A stretch of DNA of 64,000 bases from the NCBI RefSeq assembly GCF_029581575.1, contig NZ_CP089975.1, forward strand, positions 434,001 to 498,000, written 5' to 3'. The notes under the pieces are model-generated. The model worked only from the letters and a program-made list of their open reading frames with translations. It was not told the DNA's origin and searched no databases. The DNA is from Moraxella nasibovis (GTDB lineage Bacteria > Pseudomonadota > Gammaproteobacteria > Pseudomonadales > Moraxellaceae). Made by a program: the position numbers and the translations under genes. Below, piece after piece: positions 18,443-27,039 of the stretch. Within the stretch, counting starts at the first letter, position 1; each line of letters begins with the position of its first letter.

Positions 18443-19369
18443 TCATCCACCCAGATATTGCACGAAATTCTCATTACTAAGCGTTGGGTTGTCAGTGTCA
18501 AACTGATAAGCGGTGAGATGACCGTCTTTGCCCACCGAATAATCAACGCAGACCACCTGCTTTGAGAGCATGGCAGGCGTGCCGTCTAGCCAATAATGCC
18601 CGATGAATATGGGCTTGTCGGTGTCGATGTCAAATGCCGCAAGCTCGTCATTAAGCGGTGCTGGCAAGATGGCGGGCAGATCATCGGCAAGCAGCGTCTG
18701 GTCTATGGACAGGGTTTGCCAGCCATTTACCCACCATTTCACTCGTGCTCGCTGACGCACGATGCCTGTCTTGTCAGTCATGCTAAACCCCTCTGGCAGT
18801 GGCGACTCAATGCCTTTGAGTAGGTATTCGATGGCGCTTCTTTCCTTGCTGTGCTTTTGGCAAATGTGTGCCAAAGCTTCTTGTGTCAGTCTGCGCTCAT
18901 CAAGTAGGGGTGTCAGCAGATCCATGCTGCGTCTGTCGTAGCAGGCGTGAACACAGATGAAGTCATCAAATTCAAGCCAAAGTGGCAGCTCATAAAAGCG
19001 ACTCACCCAATGCCGATGCAGCACCGTGCCATAGCCCACTTCGTCAATGAATGCTTGATGACCCAAGACATTGCTTGGTGTGTGCGGTCGCAGATATTCA
19101 CCATCATCGCATGGCAGTATGTAGCCGATGGCATTGTATTCGTGGTTGCCCATCACCGCTTTGGCTTGATGATTGTCAATCATGTCAAAGACGATGTTGA
19201 GTGTGGCAAGCTGCTGGGCGCCCCTGTCGATGAAATCACCAATAAAAATCGCCTGATGATTGGGCGGTGCGATGAAACTTTTGCCATCATGATGATAGCC
19301 AAGCTGTCTTAGTAGCCCGACGAGCTGATCCGCCTGTCCGTGAATGTCACCAATAATGTCGTAAATCAT
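18443..19369 (-). CDS. Calcineurin-like metallophosphoesterase
   Basis: This is a PPP-type metallophosphatase. It carries the three N-terminal metal motifs: GDIHGQ (residues 7-12), GDFIDRG (44-50) and GNHEYNA (73-79). Later histidines occur in ICVHACYD and FIGHYWLDG. The overall length is 308 aa. It could be a protein phosphatase or act on dinucleoside polyphosphates like ApaH, which shares the motifs but has a different length and C-terminus. It sits upstream of purE on the same strand; no functional link is evident. Confidence 0.85.
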   Translation of the reverse strand: MIYDIIGDIHGQADQLVGLLRQLGYHHDGKSFIAPPNHQAIFIGDFIDRGAQQLATLNIVFDMIDNHQAKAVMGNHEYNAIGYILPCDDGEYLRPHTPSNVLGHQAFIDEVGYGTVLHRHWVSRFYELPLWLEFDDFICVHACYDRRSMDLLTPLLDERRLTQEALAHICQKHSKERSAIEYLLKGIESPLPEGFSMTDKTGIVRQRARVKWWVNGWQTLSIDQTLLADDLPAILPAPLNDELAAFDIDTDKPIFIGHYWLDGTPAMLSKQVVCVDYSVGKDGHLTAYQFDTDNPTLSNENFVQYLGG

Positions 19370-19494
19370 GAGCTGTGTTGTTCAAGTAAATGTTAGCAAA
19401 ATTTTCCCAAAATCGTCCAAATAATCTTTTTTGACCAGTCTTTTGTAGCAGTAAGCCAGTCTTATTTTGACCGACGAGGATCAAAATCTTGGGT

Positions 19495-20112
19495 TTAAAA
19501 TCTTGGATTTAATAGTGCGTTGATAAAATGCAAAGCCAATGACGGCTCAATCAAGATGGTCGCCACCACGCCAAAGGCAGCACCGACCAGATGCGCTGAG
19601 TGGTTGGTATTGCCCGTCCCACGACGCTCAGCATAGACGCTGTATGCAGTATAAAGTACGGCAAAGACGATCGCAGGAATTGGCAAAATACCAAAGAAAT
19701 ACAGCGTCTCCCACGGTGCAAACAAGATGAACGCAAACAGCACCGCCGACACCGCACCAGATGCGCCAAGGCTTAGGTAGCGTGAGTTATTTTTGTGTTT
19801 TAGATAAGTGGGAATGATGGCGACGATGATGGCAAGCACATAAAACGCCACAAAGCCAAGCGAACCAAACTTATTGATATAAAACCGCTCAATCACTCGC
19901 CCAAAAAAATACAGCGTAAACATATTAAATAATAAATGCATCCCATCGGCATGAATGAAGCCATGCGTGATGAAGCGGTCGTATTGCTTGAAACGAGTGA
20001 CAGAAATGGGGTCAAAAATCAGCCGCCCCATGAGCGTGCGGTTTTGCCATGCCAACAAGCTGATGATGACGGTGATGATGATAATGACGGTGGTGTGATT
20101 AAGATTAAGCAT
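19495..20112 (-). CDS. Rhomboid-family intramembrane serine protease
   Basis: A 205-aa polytopic membrane protein with about six hydrophobic helices. Rhomboid hallmarks are FITHGFIHADGMHLLFNMFTLYFFG in helices 1-2, the nucleophile serine in LGASGAVSAVL, and the catalytic histidine in NHSAHLVGAAFGVV. Such proteases cleave membrane proteins within the bilayer; the substrate is unknown. A charged segment TYLKHKNNSRY precedes the active-site helix. Its start lies about 160 bp from an eight-copy 10-bp tandem repeat. Confidence 0.9.
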   Translation of the reverse strand: MLNLNHTTVIIIITVIISLLAWQNRTLMGRLIFDPISVTRFKQYDRFITHGFIHADGMHLLFNMFTLYFFGRVIERFYINKFGSLGFVAFYVLAIIVAIIPTYLKHKNNSRYLSLGASGAVSAVLFAFILFAPWETLYFFGILPIPAIVFAVLYTAYSVYAERRGTGNTNHSAHLVGAAFGVVATILIEPSLALHFINALLNPRF

Positions 20113-20270
20113 ACAGTTATGATTTTAAAATAAAGTATTAGCTAAATTAAAAAAATAGCAAATGAAATGAACAGCTAAAATAAACCAAAATAAAGGGCTG
20201 GTTTTGAATTCTGCTTGTAAGTATAGCAGGTAAAACGCATTTGGCAAATGTCAATGTGTAAATGATGTGA

Positions 20271-20350
20271 ATAATCTTGAATAATCTTGAATAATCTTGA
20301 ATAATCTTGAATAATCTTGAATAATCTTGAATAATCTTGAATAATCTTGA
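20271..20350. repeat. Eight-copy 10-bp tandem repeat (ATAATCTTGA)n
   Basis: Eight exact head-to-tail copies of ATAATCTTGA occupy 20271-20350. The unit length is not a multiple of three and is close to one DNA helical turn. The array lies between the divergent rhomboid and OmpA-like genes, about 160 bp and 315 bp from their starts, so a promoter-spacing or curvature role is possible. Perfect identity suggests recent slippage and a variable copy number. Confidence 0.9.
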
Positions 20351-20666
20351 CGGTGTTGCCAATTTTTTAGCATGAATTTGAAAACTGCCGATTGGCAAAT
20401 CTGTCAAGCGCTGATTTTGACAGCCTGATGGCCGCTAAAAATTGCCAAAAAGGGCGGATTGTGCGACTTTTTTGTAAAAAAGGGCGAGTTCATAGAGAGA
20501 TTGGTAATGGTTTTGTAAAGTATTGTAGCAAGCGCTTTTATATTTTAGAAAAATCAGTCAAAATAGCGATAAGTTTTGAACATAAACGCTCACTAAAAAG
20601 CGCACATTGTGCAGAATTTATTTCAAATTTTTCAATGTTTTATGAATGACAGCAAAGGAGTTCTTT
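20351..20666 (+). other. Upstream region of the OmpA-like gene
   Basis: The remainder of the 554-bp gap between the rhomboid gene and the OmpA-like gene. It is AT-rich, with TTGTAA at 20513-20518 and TTTTAT at 20536-20541 (17-bp spacing) as a possible promoter. Short reading frames here look unlike proteins. The ribosome binding site AGGAG lies at its end. Confidence 0.35.
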
Positions 20667-22292
20667 ATGAATCTAATCAACACTTTATCTGAATTGGTAA
20701 CCCCTCATGTGCTTGCCGCCACCGCTACTCACGACGGCGACAACACCGTAAAATCAAAGCTGCTTTCAGCTTTCTATGCCATCTTTGCCTCTCGTCTGAC
20801 TGATACCAATGCTTTTGGTCGTGTGTCTGCGCTAAACACCCTGGACCTTGACAACGGTCGCAGCATTCTTGATGCCGTGTTTAACGACGCCAACACCATC
20901 AACCAAACTGCTCAGCTAAACGATCAGCTTGCCAAAGAATTCAATCTTTCTGGCACGACTACTAGCGCCCTGACCGCAGCGGCAGCACCATTGGCATTGA
21001 CCAAGCTAAGAGAGCTTTCTGGTACGACTTCTTTGCCAGTATTCCTAAAAGACAACCTATCTGCGTTCAGCTCAGTTGTGCCATCATGGGCATACGCACT
21101 GCTACCAGCAGGTCTGTTCGGTGCAGCAGCAGCGACCCCTAAGCCTGCGGTAGATCCAGTACCAGCGGCGACGCATGTTAAGGCTGAGCCTGTTGCTACG
21201 ACTGGCGTACTTCACAAAGAAGAGAAGAAAGAAGGTGGCTTCTTAAAAAGCCTACTACCAATCATCGGTCTGATCATTCTTGCAGGTCTTGCATGGCTAC
21301 TACTTCGCAGCTGCCAAGACAAGCCAGCGCCAGTAGCTGCGCCTGTTGAGCCAGCAGCACAAGCACCAGCGACCACCGCTACTGCTGAAGCTACCCCTGC
21401 GACCCTAAACATCGCTGTTGATGAGACTGGTCAAGCTGTATATTCATGCCGTGCACAAGCAGGCTCAGAAGGTGTACTTGGTTCTATCCGCACAGCCATC
21501 GCAGGCGTGTTTGGCACTGACAAATGCACACTACAAACCACCACAGGCTATGCTGACACCATGCCAGCTGCCGAGCATCTGCCAGCCATCTTGGGTCTGA
21601 TGAAAGGCGTACCAAGCTCTAGCGTGAGCATCGCTGACAAAGTGGTTCGTTTCAATGCAGCTAACGAAGCTGACATCCAAAAATTGGTTGATGGTGCAAA
21701 AGCGGTACTACCTACCGACTTCACCGTAGAAGCAGAGCCTGCGCTAGACATCGCATCTGCTGTGGCAGGTAGTATCTCTTCTGCAAAAGCTGCCATCACA
21801 GGTCTGGGTGATGCACCTACCGCTGACGACTTGGTGCGCGCGCTAAATCTACAAATCATCAACTTTGCGACTGACTCAGCCGAGATCCCTGCTGAAAACC
21901 AAGAAATCCTTGATCTAGCAGCACAAAAAATGGCAGCGCTACCAGATGCTACACTAAAAATCATCGGTCACACCGACAACCAAGCGTCTCACGAGTACAA
22001 CAAAGATTTGTCTGAAAAGCGTGCCGCAGCTGTTCGTGACTACCTAGTGTCTAAGGGCGTACCTGCTGAGCGTCTGAGCATTGAAGGTGCAAGCTATGAC
22101 CACCCAGTAGCTTCTAACGCTACCGAGCAAGGTCGTTTCCAAAACCGTCGCATTGAGTTCACTTTATCTCAAGCAGGTGAGCAAGTAGCTGCTGTTGGCA
22201 ACGCACCAACCAGCGAAGCGACCCAAGTAGAGGCGGCACAAGCTGAGGCAGCCACCACTACGACAACTACCACCACTACCGAAAGCAAATAA
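20667..22292 (+). CDS. DUF937/OmpA-domain envelope protein
   Basis: A 541-aa protein in four parts. Residues 1 to about 150 resemble DUF937 (YidB-like), with LLSAFYAIFASRL and NLSGTTTSALTAAAAPLAL. A single membrane helix lies near residue 205 (SLLPIIGLIILAGLAWLLL). A Pro/Ala linker leads to a BON-like middle domain. The C-terminal OmpA-like peptidoglycan-binding domain shows INFATDSAEIPAENQEIL, IIGHTDNQASHEYNKDLSEKRA and NRRIEF. It ends in a poly-Thr tail (eight Thr). The ATG at 20667 has AGGAG 6 nt upstream. It probably anchors the inner membrane to the cell wall. Codon use (CTA, favoured GCA/CCA) suggests high expression. Confidence 0.85.
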   Translation: MNLINTLSELVTPHVLAATATHDGDNTVKSKLLSAFYAIFASRLTDTNAFGRVSALNTLDLDNGRSILDAVFNDANTINQTAQLNDQLAKEFNLSGTTTSALTAAAAPLALTKLRELSGTTSLPVFLKDNLSAFSSVVPSWAYALLPAGLFGAAAATPKPAVDPVPAATHVKAEPVATTGVLHKEEKKEGGFLKSLLPIIGLIILAGLAWLLLRSCQDKPAPVAAPVEPAAQAPATTATAEATPATLNIAVDETGQAVYSCRAQAGSEGVLGSIRTAIAGVFGTDKCTLQTTTGYADTMPAAEHLPAILGLMKGVPSSSVSIADKVVRFNAANEADIQKLVDGAKAVLPTDFTVEAEPALDIASAVAGSISSAKAAITGLGDAPTADDLVRALNLQIINFATDSAEIPAENQEILDLAAQKMAALPDATLKIIGHTDNQASHEYNKDLSEKRAAAVRDYLVSKGVPAERLSIEGASYDHPVASNATEQGRFQNRRIEFTLSQAGEQVAAVGNAPTSEATQVEAAQAEAATTTTTTTTTESK

Positions 22293-22380
22293 TGCAGACT
22301 AAGTGGTAAATCAAGTGAAAGTAGGTGTTGGGCGATTTGATTAAGTCCGTTGATTAAATTGATCAAAAAGCTCAGCAACC

Positions 22381-22418
22381 AAAACCAGATGATGTTAAAC
22401 TATCATCTGGTTTTTTTT
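22381..22418 (+). terminator. Intrinsic terminator after the OmpA-like gene
   Basis: AAAACCAGATGAT (22381-22393) and ATCATCTGGTTTT (22402-22414) pair perfectly around an 8-nt loop, with Ts after. Confidence 0.93.
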
Positions 22419-22558
22419 GTTGGATTTATAATCAGCCAAAAAATCATGCGTTTTTTGCTAAGATTATTTTTTCTGCCCATACGGGTGGATTTTGCATGAA
22501 TTTGCATGAATTTGTCGGTTTTTGGCGTTTTGGAAAAATTGTGGTTTGATGATTTTTT

Positions 22559-23332
22559 ATGACGAAAGTAATTTTGTTTAATAAGCCCTATGGCGTGCAC
22601 AGTCAGTTTCGTAAGGAACATGATGAGATGCAGACTTTGGCGGATTTTTTCACCGACAAATCGCTGCGAGTGGCGGGCAGACTGGACAAGGACAGTGAGG
22701 GCTTGCTCATCTTGACGGACAGCGGTCAGCTCAATCATGCCATCACCACACCACCCAGTAAGCGTGATGGCAAAAAACTTGGCAAAACTTATTTGGTGCA
22801 AGTGGAGAATGTCCCGACCACTGCACAAATCACACAGCTAAAACAGGGCGTGACACTAAAAGATGGCAAAACACTGCCGTGTGAAGTGTCGATTTTAAAT
22901 GACTTGCCGATCAAGCTTTGGGAGCGTCATCCGCCCATTCGTGAGCGCAAAAGCATAGCGACAGCTTGGCTTGCCATGACGATTTTTGAGGGAAAAAACC
23001 GTCAGGTGCGGCGCATGGTGGCGCATGTTGGCTTGCCGTGTTTGAGATTGATTCGTTATCAGGTGGGGCGGTGGCGGCTCAATGAGGCAGGCGAGCAGCT
23101 TGCCGTGGGTGAGCATCGAGTACTGCATTTGGATGAGGTGCAGTTGGCACAGCTTGGATTGACAAAGTCAAGCAAAGCTCATGGCGCTCAAGCTCAAGAG
23201 TCAGCCAAATCAACGCAAGCTTTTGCAAAACATCATGCCAATGGTCATAAGGGCAGCCATAAAAGCGCCAGCAAAACTGCCAACACTCACCACAAAGCCG
23301 CTTACGCCCACAAAAGACGCACTGTAAAGTAA
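22559..23332 (+). CDS. rluE: 23S rRNA pseudouridine synthase, RluE-like
   Basis: A RsuA/RluB/E/F-family synthase that isomerises a uridine of 23S rRNA (U2457 in the E. coli enzyme). The opening FNKPYGVHSQF, the catalytic AGRLDKDSEGLLILTDSG with Asp near residue 43, PPIRERKSIATAWLAMTIFEGKNRQVRRMVAHVGLPCLRLIRY and the lack of an S4 domain match RluE. About 60 residues are appended at the C-terminus, rich in Lys, His, Ser and Ala. These are not part of the usual enzyme and probably bind RNA. Confidence 0.9.
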   Translation: MTKVILFNKPYGVHSQFRKEHDEMQTLADFFTDKSLRVAGRLDKDSEGLLILTDSGQLNHAITTPPSKRDGKKLGKTYLVQVENVPTTAQITQLKQGVTLKDGKTLPCEVSILNDLPIKLWERHPPIRERKSIATAWLAMTIFEGKNRQVRRMVAHVGLPCLRLIRYQVGRWRLNEAGEQLAVGEHRVLHLDEVQLAQLGLTKSSKAHGAQAQESAKSTQAFAKHHANGHKGSHKSASKTANTHHKAAYAHKRRTVK

Positions 23333-25090
23333 TCAGCCAAGCCAATCATCAGCACCGCCGCTTAGGCGAATCTGGCGATGTTCGGTGATGCCGTGCGCCA
23401 CTTCAAAGACCATGAGCTCGTCACGACGAAATGCGTGGACGACGACGGCATGGCTGTCATGCTGCTGTCCTTTGCTGGCAGTTTCGAGTACTTTTTGGCT
23501 GGCTTTTAGACCATCGATGGCGATGATGATGTCATTGACAGACAGTCCAGCAAGGCTTGCGCTGCCGTCTCGTGCTAAGTGCTTGATTTTAAGACCTTCG
23601 CTCATCAATTCTGTACTCATGCCCCAGATTTTTTGCTGATGCGTGCTTTGAATGCTCACCAAAAAATCGCCAAGCATCTCTTCGATGGGCAGAGTGCTGC
23701 GACCGATGACATAATTTTCAAAGAAATCTTGCCAGATGGCTGCGGGAATAAAACCGCTCACCACCTCGCCTAAATTGTCATGCGTCATGCCAAAACGCCC
23801 ATCTTTGCTGTCTTTTGCTTTTTGGTAAAATGAGCGCACGACATCGAGCAGGCGGTGGCGGTTGTTTGAGTGTTTTAGCAGCGTCAAATCAAGCAGTAGC
23901 GCCACCAAAGCGCCTTTGTTGTAGTAGCTGACGCCTTGGTTGGTGTAGTTTTCATCAGCACGATACAGCTTGATCCAAGCATCAAAACTAGACTCAGCGA
24001 CGCTTTGTAAGTCGCGTCCTGCCGTCTGATAGTAGCGGTTAATCTGTGCGCCAAGCAGCTTTAAATAAGCAGCTCGATCAATCACTCCTGCCTTTAATAG
24101 CATGAAATCATCAATATAGCTGGTAAATCCTTCAAAAACCCAAAGCAGCGGCGTCGGTGCCTCTTGTTGTAGCATCGAAGTCATCATCACATCAGGGCGC
24201 ACCGCCTTGACCCACCAAGCATGAAAATACTCATGGCTACAAAGCCCAAGATAGCGCTGGTAATCATCGGTCGGCAGCTCAGGCTCAAAAGCGGTCGGCA
24301 AGTCGCTGCGTGGCGTGACAAGAGCGGTGGAATTTTGGTGCTCAAGACCGCCATATTCATTGCCAGTCGCCATTGTCATGAAAGTATAATCATAAAAAGG
24401 TGCTGTGCTAAGCTCGTCCAAATAGGCTTGGCAGATTTTTTGTACATCGGTTTTTAGGCGAGTTAGATTGGCTTGGTGCTTGCCTGCGATGAAAAAACGA
24501 TGTGGCAGCGCCTTGCCGTGGCGGTCGGTCACTGTAAATTCAAACATCGCCTGCGTGGCAATTTCAAAAGGATAATCATAGCTGTCAAACGCAGTCACCG
24601 CCTCAAAATGATACAGCGTGGCATCGGGCGTCTGGGTGGTGGTGTGTTTGAGCCCAGAAGCGAGCACGGCATCTGGATTGATGGCAAAAAAACTCTTTGG
24701 CACACTAAGAGTGATGTGGGCATCTGATTGCTCCTGACCTTCTATCATAAGTAGCAGTGAGCTAAAATTCCCAAAAAGTCGTGTGTGATCGACAAAGGTG
24801 GTGCGCACTGACAAGTCGTGGCAGTACACCTCATAATGCACGCTGACCGCCTCGCCAGCCTTGATGTGGGTGAGTTCATAGCTGTTTTTGCTCAGCTTTT
24901 GTGCGTCGGAAAGTTTGCCGTCATGCAGATACTGCACCAGCGTGATGTTTTTGCTAAATTCACGAATCAAATAACTGCCTGCAATCCAAGTCGGCAGCCA
25001 TAATATCGGTGCATCTTGGTGAGCAGTAAATTCGATCGTGACATCCACCAAATGCGCCGAAAATCGCCGAAAATCAACCAAATACTTCAT
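23333..25090 (-). CDS. M61-family metallopeptidase with PDZ domain
   Basis: This resembles glycyl aminopeptidases of family M61. The N-terminal domain begins MKYLVDFRRFSAHLVDVTIEF. The zinc motif HEYFHAWW is in the centre (near residue 285) with the downstream Glu in ALLWVFEGFTSYIDDFML. A PDZ-like domain near the C-terminus contains GLKIKHLARDGSASLAGLSVNDIIIAIDGLKA. The start at 25090 is preferred over in-frame starts at 25117 and 25153 because homologues begin at this point. It gives 585 aa. No signal peptide is visible, so it is probably cytoplasmic. Confidence 0.87.
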   Translation of the reverse strand: MKYLVDFRRFSAHLVDVTIEFTAHQDAPILWLPTWIAGSYLIREFSKNITLVQYLHDGKLSDAQKLSKNSYELTHIKAGEAVSVHYEVYCHDLSVRTTFVDHTRLFGNFSSLLLMIEGQEQSDAHITLSVPKSFFAINPDAVLASGLKHTTTQTPDATLYHFEAVTAFDSYDYPFEIATQAMFEFTVTDRHGKALPHRFFIAGKHQANLTRLKTDVQKICQAYLDELSTAPFYDYTFMTMATGNEYGGLEHQNSTALVTPRSDLPTAFEPELPTDDYQRYLGLCSHEYFHAWWVKAVRPDVMMTSMLQQEAPTPLLWVFEGFTSYIDDFMLLKAGVIDRAAYLKLLGAQINRYYQTAGRDLQSVAESSFDAWIKLYRADENYTNQGVSYYNKGALVALLLDLTLLKHSNNRHRLLDVVRSFYQKAKDSKDGRFGMTHDNLGEVVSGFIPAAIWQDFFENYVIGRSTLPIEEMLGDFLVSIQSTHQQKIWGMSTELMSEGLKIKHLARDGSASLAGLSVNDIIIAIDGLKASQKVLETASKGQQHDSHAVVVHAFRRDELMVFEVAHGITEHRQIRLSGGADDWLG

Positions 25091-25220
25091 ACTTAATACC
25101 CCAAAAAAACTTAGCATAGCATTTATTGGGCTTGGTGGAAAGTGATTTGGCAAGAAGTTTGACTAAAATTTGGTTACATTGCATGATTTTTGTAATTTTC
25201 ACGCAAGATGCCCCAAAGTC

Positions 25221-25229
25221 TGCTATAAT
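25221..25229 (+). promoter_or_regulatory. Promoter before slyD (extended -10)
   Basis: TGCTATAAT is a perfect extended -10. No good -35 lies 17 bp upstream. It is 70 bp before the slyD start. Confidence 0.7.
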
Positions 25230-25299
25230 GCACATAAGCCCACCGACTGATGGTTTTTCGTTGGTTGGTGGCTGTATTTCACTTTTATAGGAAAAATTT

Positions 25300-25785
25300 A
25301 TGACAACCATCGCAAAAGATACCGTGGTTCAATTCAATTATACACTTACCAACGACCAAGGCGAGACACTGGATCAGTCTCGTGGCGAGCCGTTGGCATA
25401 TCTGCACGGCCATCAGAACATCATTCCGGGTCTAGAAGCGCAAATGGAAGGCAAGTCTGCTGGTGACAAATTTGTTGCGACCGTTTTGCCTGCTGATGCT
25501 TATGGCGAATATCTGGCCGAAGCTGTACAATCTGTGCCTCGTGCCAATTTCCAAGGTGTGGACAACATCGAGGTAGGCATGCAGTTTCAATCTCAGACCG
25601 ACGATGGTCATGTGATGTTGGTGACTGTTAAAGAAGTGACCGACGAGGAAGTGGTGGTTGATGGCAACCATCCTTTGGCAGGTCAAACGCTGACCTTTGA
25701 TGTTGAGATTGTGGATGTGCGTGAGGCGACTGCCGATGAAATCTCGCACGGTCACGCACATGGTGTGGGCGGTCATCACCACTGA
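25300..25785 (+). CDS. slyD: FKBP-type peptidyl-prolyl isomerase SlyD
   Basis: SlyD is a cytoplasmic prolyl isomerase and chaperone that also binds nickel. The N-terminal FKBP part (VVQFNYTLTNDQGETLDQSRGEPLAYLHGHQNIIPGLEAQM) is interrupted by an IF chaperone insert from about residue 70 (YGEYLAEAVQSVPRANF onward), typical of SlyD. The short C-terminal tail HGHAHGVGGHHH supplies histidines for metal binding but is much shorter than in E. coli. At 161 aa it is in the family range. It is monocistronic, with a promoter and a terminator of its own. Confidence 0.95.
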   Translation: MTTIAKDTVVQFNYTLTNDQGETLDQSRGEPLAYLHGHQNIIPGLEAQMEGKSAGDKFVATVLPADAYGEYLAEAVQSVPRANFQGVDNIEVGMQFQSQTDDGHVMLVTVKEVTDEEVVVDGNHPLAGQTLTFDVEIVDVREATADEISHGHAHGVGGHHH

Positions 25786-25810
25786 TTTACTCGCCAAATG
25801 CTTGTATAAT

Positions 25811-25844
25811 AAAACACCTCAAAGCGATTTGAGGTGTTTTTTTT
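25811..25844 (+). terminator. Intrinsic terminator after slyD
   Basis: AAAACACCTCAAA and TTTGAGGTGTTTT form a perfect 13-bp stem with a GCGA loop, followed by Ts. The A-run on the other side may let it act weakly for the convergent carbonic anhydrase gene. Confidence 0.93.
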
Positions 25845-25880
25845 GCGGTGTTTGGTGCTTTGAGAGCGGTTTTAATAGCA

Positions 25881-26576
25881 CTAGATAAAATCCACCCGAC
25901 CTGTGCTAAGATCATAAACAGCACCGACGACCATGATCTCGCCTTTTTGGCAGCCGCTTGCCAGAAGTGGCTCGCTGTCTTTGAGCTTTTGTACATTGTT
26001 TTTGACATTGTCGTAGATGGCATTGTTTAGTAGTGCATCGGGTGTTTTTTGACCAGTGTTTACAGATTCAAGCAGGTTTTGTTTGATGGCGGGCTTGATC
26101 TGTGAGATGAGCGTAGGCAATGCGCCAGGGAGCTTGGCATCATGCTTGATGGTCTTGATGGCGGCATCGATGGCGCCGCAGCCTGTATGCCCCATGACGA
26201 CAATGAGACTGGTATTCAAAAACTCGACGGCGTATTCTAGGCTTGCCAGACCATCATCATTGACAAAATTGCCTGCCAGTCTCACCACAAACAGATCGCC
26301 TGCCGCTTGATTAAACAAAAGCTCTGGGGCAACTCGTGAGTCGGCACAGCTTAAAATCGCCGCAAACGGATACTGCGCCACGACTCTGTCGGCACGACCA
26401 TCGTGATGATTGATGATGTTGCTTTCGCCTGCCACATAGCGGTCATTGCCTGATTTTAGGCGATCTAGGGCGGACTTTGGGTCGAGTCTTTTGGGCTGGT
26501 TTTGGTCTTTGATGTCGTCTATCTTGATGTTGTCATTACTCATGGCTGATCTTTGGTTATGAATATTGGCTGTCAT
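25881..26576 (-). CDS. Beta-class carbonic anhydrase
   Basis: It interconverts CO2 and bicarbonate using zinc. Ligands are visible as the Cys and Asp of ILSCADSRVAPELLF and the His and Cys of VVMGHTGCGAIDAAI, the beta-class pattern. The size is 231 aa from the first ATG or 220 aa from an internal ATG (start 26543, MSNDN), which may be the true start; neither has a strong ribosome site. No export signal is present. It is convergent with slyD. It is a likely source of bicarbonate for carboxylases such as acetyl-CoA carboxylase and PurK. Confidence 0.92.
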   Translation of the reverse strand: MTANIHNQRSAMSNDNIKIDDIKDQNQPKRLDPKSALDRLKSGNDRYVAGESNIINHHDGRADRVVAQYPFAAILSCADSRVAPELLFNQAAGDLFVVRLAGNFVNDDGLASLEYAVEFLNTSLIVVMGHTGCGAIDAAIKTIKHDAKLPGALPTLISQIKPAIKQNLLESVNTGQKTPDALLNNAIYDNVKNNVQKLKDSEPLLASGCQKGEIMVVGAVYDLSTGRVDFI

Positions 26577-26840
26577 CTTAGCATGAGGGCAGGTGCTTGA
26601 GCAAGGCGTTTGTTGGGCTTTTGGTTGTTGTTTTGTGTACTTAATGCCTATGATGAGACAAGAAGCGGTTGTAAGTTGGTTTTAGCTTAGTAGCGCCCAG
26701 CATATTTAATGACTTGCCCAAAAATGCTAGGCTTTAAAAGTCTGTTTGTCTTTCTTGATTGGTGGAAAGGGAGGGGGATTTGAATTGATTTTTTTTAGCA
26801 TACCACCATTTAGATAGCCAGTCTTGGTGGCAAGATGCAA
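26577..26840. other. Intergenic region before the first accessory patch
   Basis: No gene is supported. Positions about 26809-26840 (GATAGCCAGTCTTGGTGG followed by CAAGATGCAAGG) match, in reverse complement, the sequence directly right of the repeat at 43239-43290. This extension is thus also shared between the two accessory patches. Confidence 0.5.
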
Positions 26841-26920
26841 GGCTGGGTTGAGGTATAAAACCCAACATTTATGGCGTAACTCATTGAATTTGTTGGGTTT
26901 CGCAAGCAGAGCCTAGCCTA
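26841..26920. repeat. Two-hairpin palindromic repeat, copy b
   Basis: Hairpin 1 is GGCTGGGTT...AAACCCAACA, the linker is TTTATGGCGTAACTCATTGA, and hairpin 2 is TGTTGGGTTTCGCAAG followed by a degenerate closing arm. The same linker and hairpin 2 recur at 27470, 28031 (inverted), 43239 and 45115. Confidence 0.85.
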
Positions 26921-26949
26921 TGAGCTTGACAGAGAGATGGTATCTACGG

Positions 26950-27039
26950 GCTAACAAGGAACATCCTGTGCGTTTTACCATTGAAATTCAACGCCCTGTT
27001 GGCTCATCATCTAAAACATTGGAGTTAAAATTCGAATGA
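26950..27039 (+). pseudogene. Remnant of a polymorphic toxin C-terminus
   Basis: An open frame from the repeat edge encodes a peptide starting NKEHPVRFTIEIQRPVG and ending KTLELKFE. It has no proper gene start of its own (an ATG at 26920 inside the repeat edge would give 39 aa). Its TGA (27037-27039) overlaps the ATG of the next gene (27036), as in toxin-immunity pairs. It therefore looks like the last part of a secreted toxin whose body has been lost. Confidence 0.5.

Noticed and set aside
20271-20350. CRISPR array
   Set aside because: The repeats are 10 bp, directly adjacent and without spacers.
20147-20407. Minus-strand reading frame with repeated SRLFKIIQDY peptides
   Set aside because: It is simply the translation of the 10-bp tandem repeat, with no ribosome site and no other protein-like part.
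20392-20649. 85-codon frame before the OmpA-like gene
   Set aside because: Low-complexity composition, no start signals, and it covers the promoter region.
26932-26952. Conserved toxin domain motif RWYLRA at two places
   Set aside because: The shared peptide comes from a shared DNA word at the repeat or IS border (also CTACGGGCT in copy c), so common protein ancestry is not needed.
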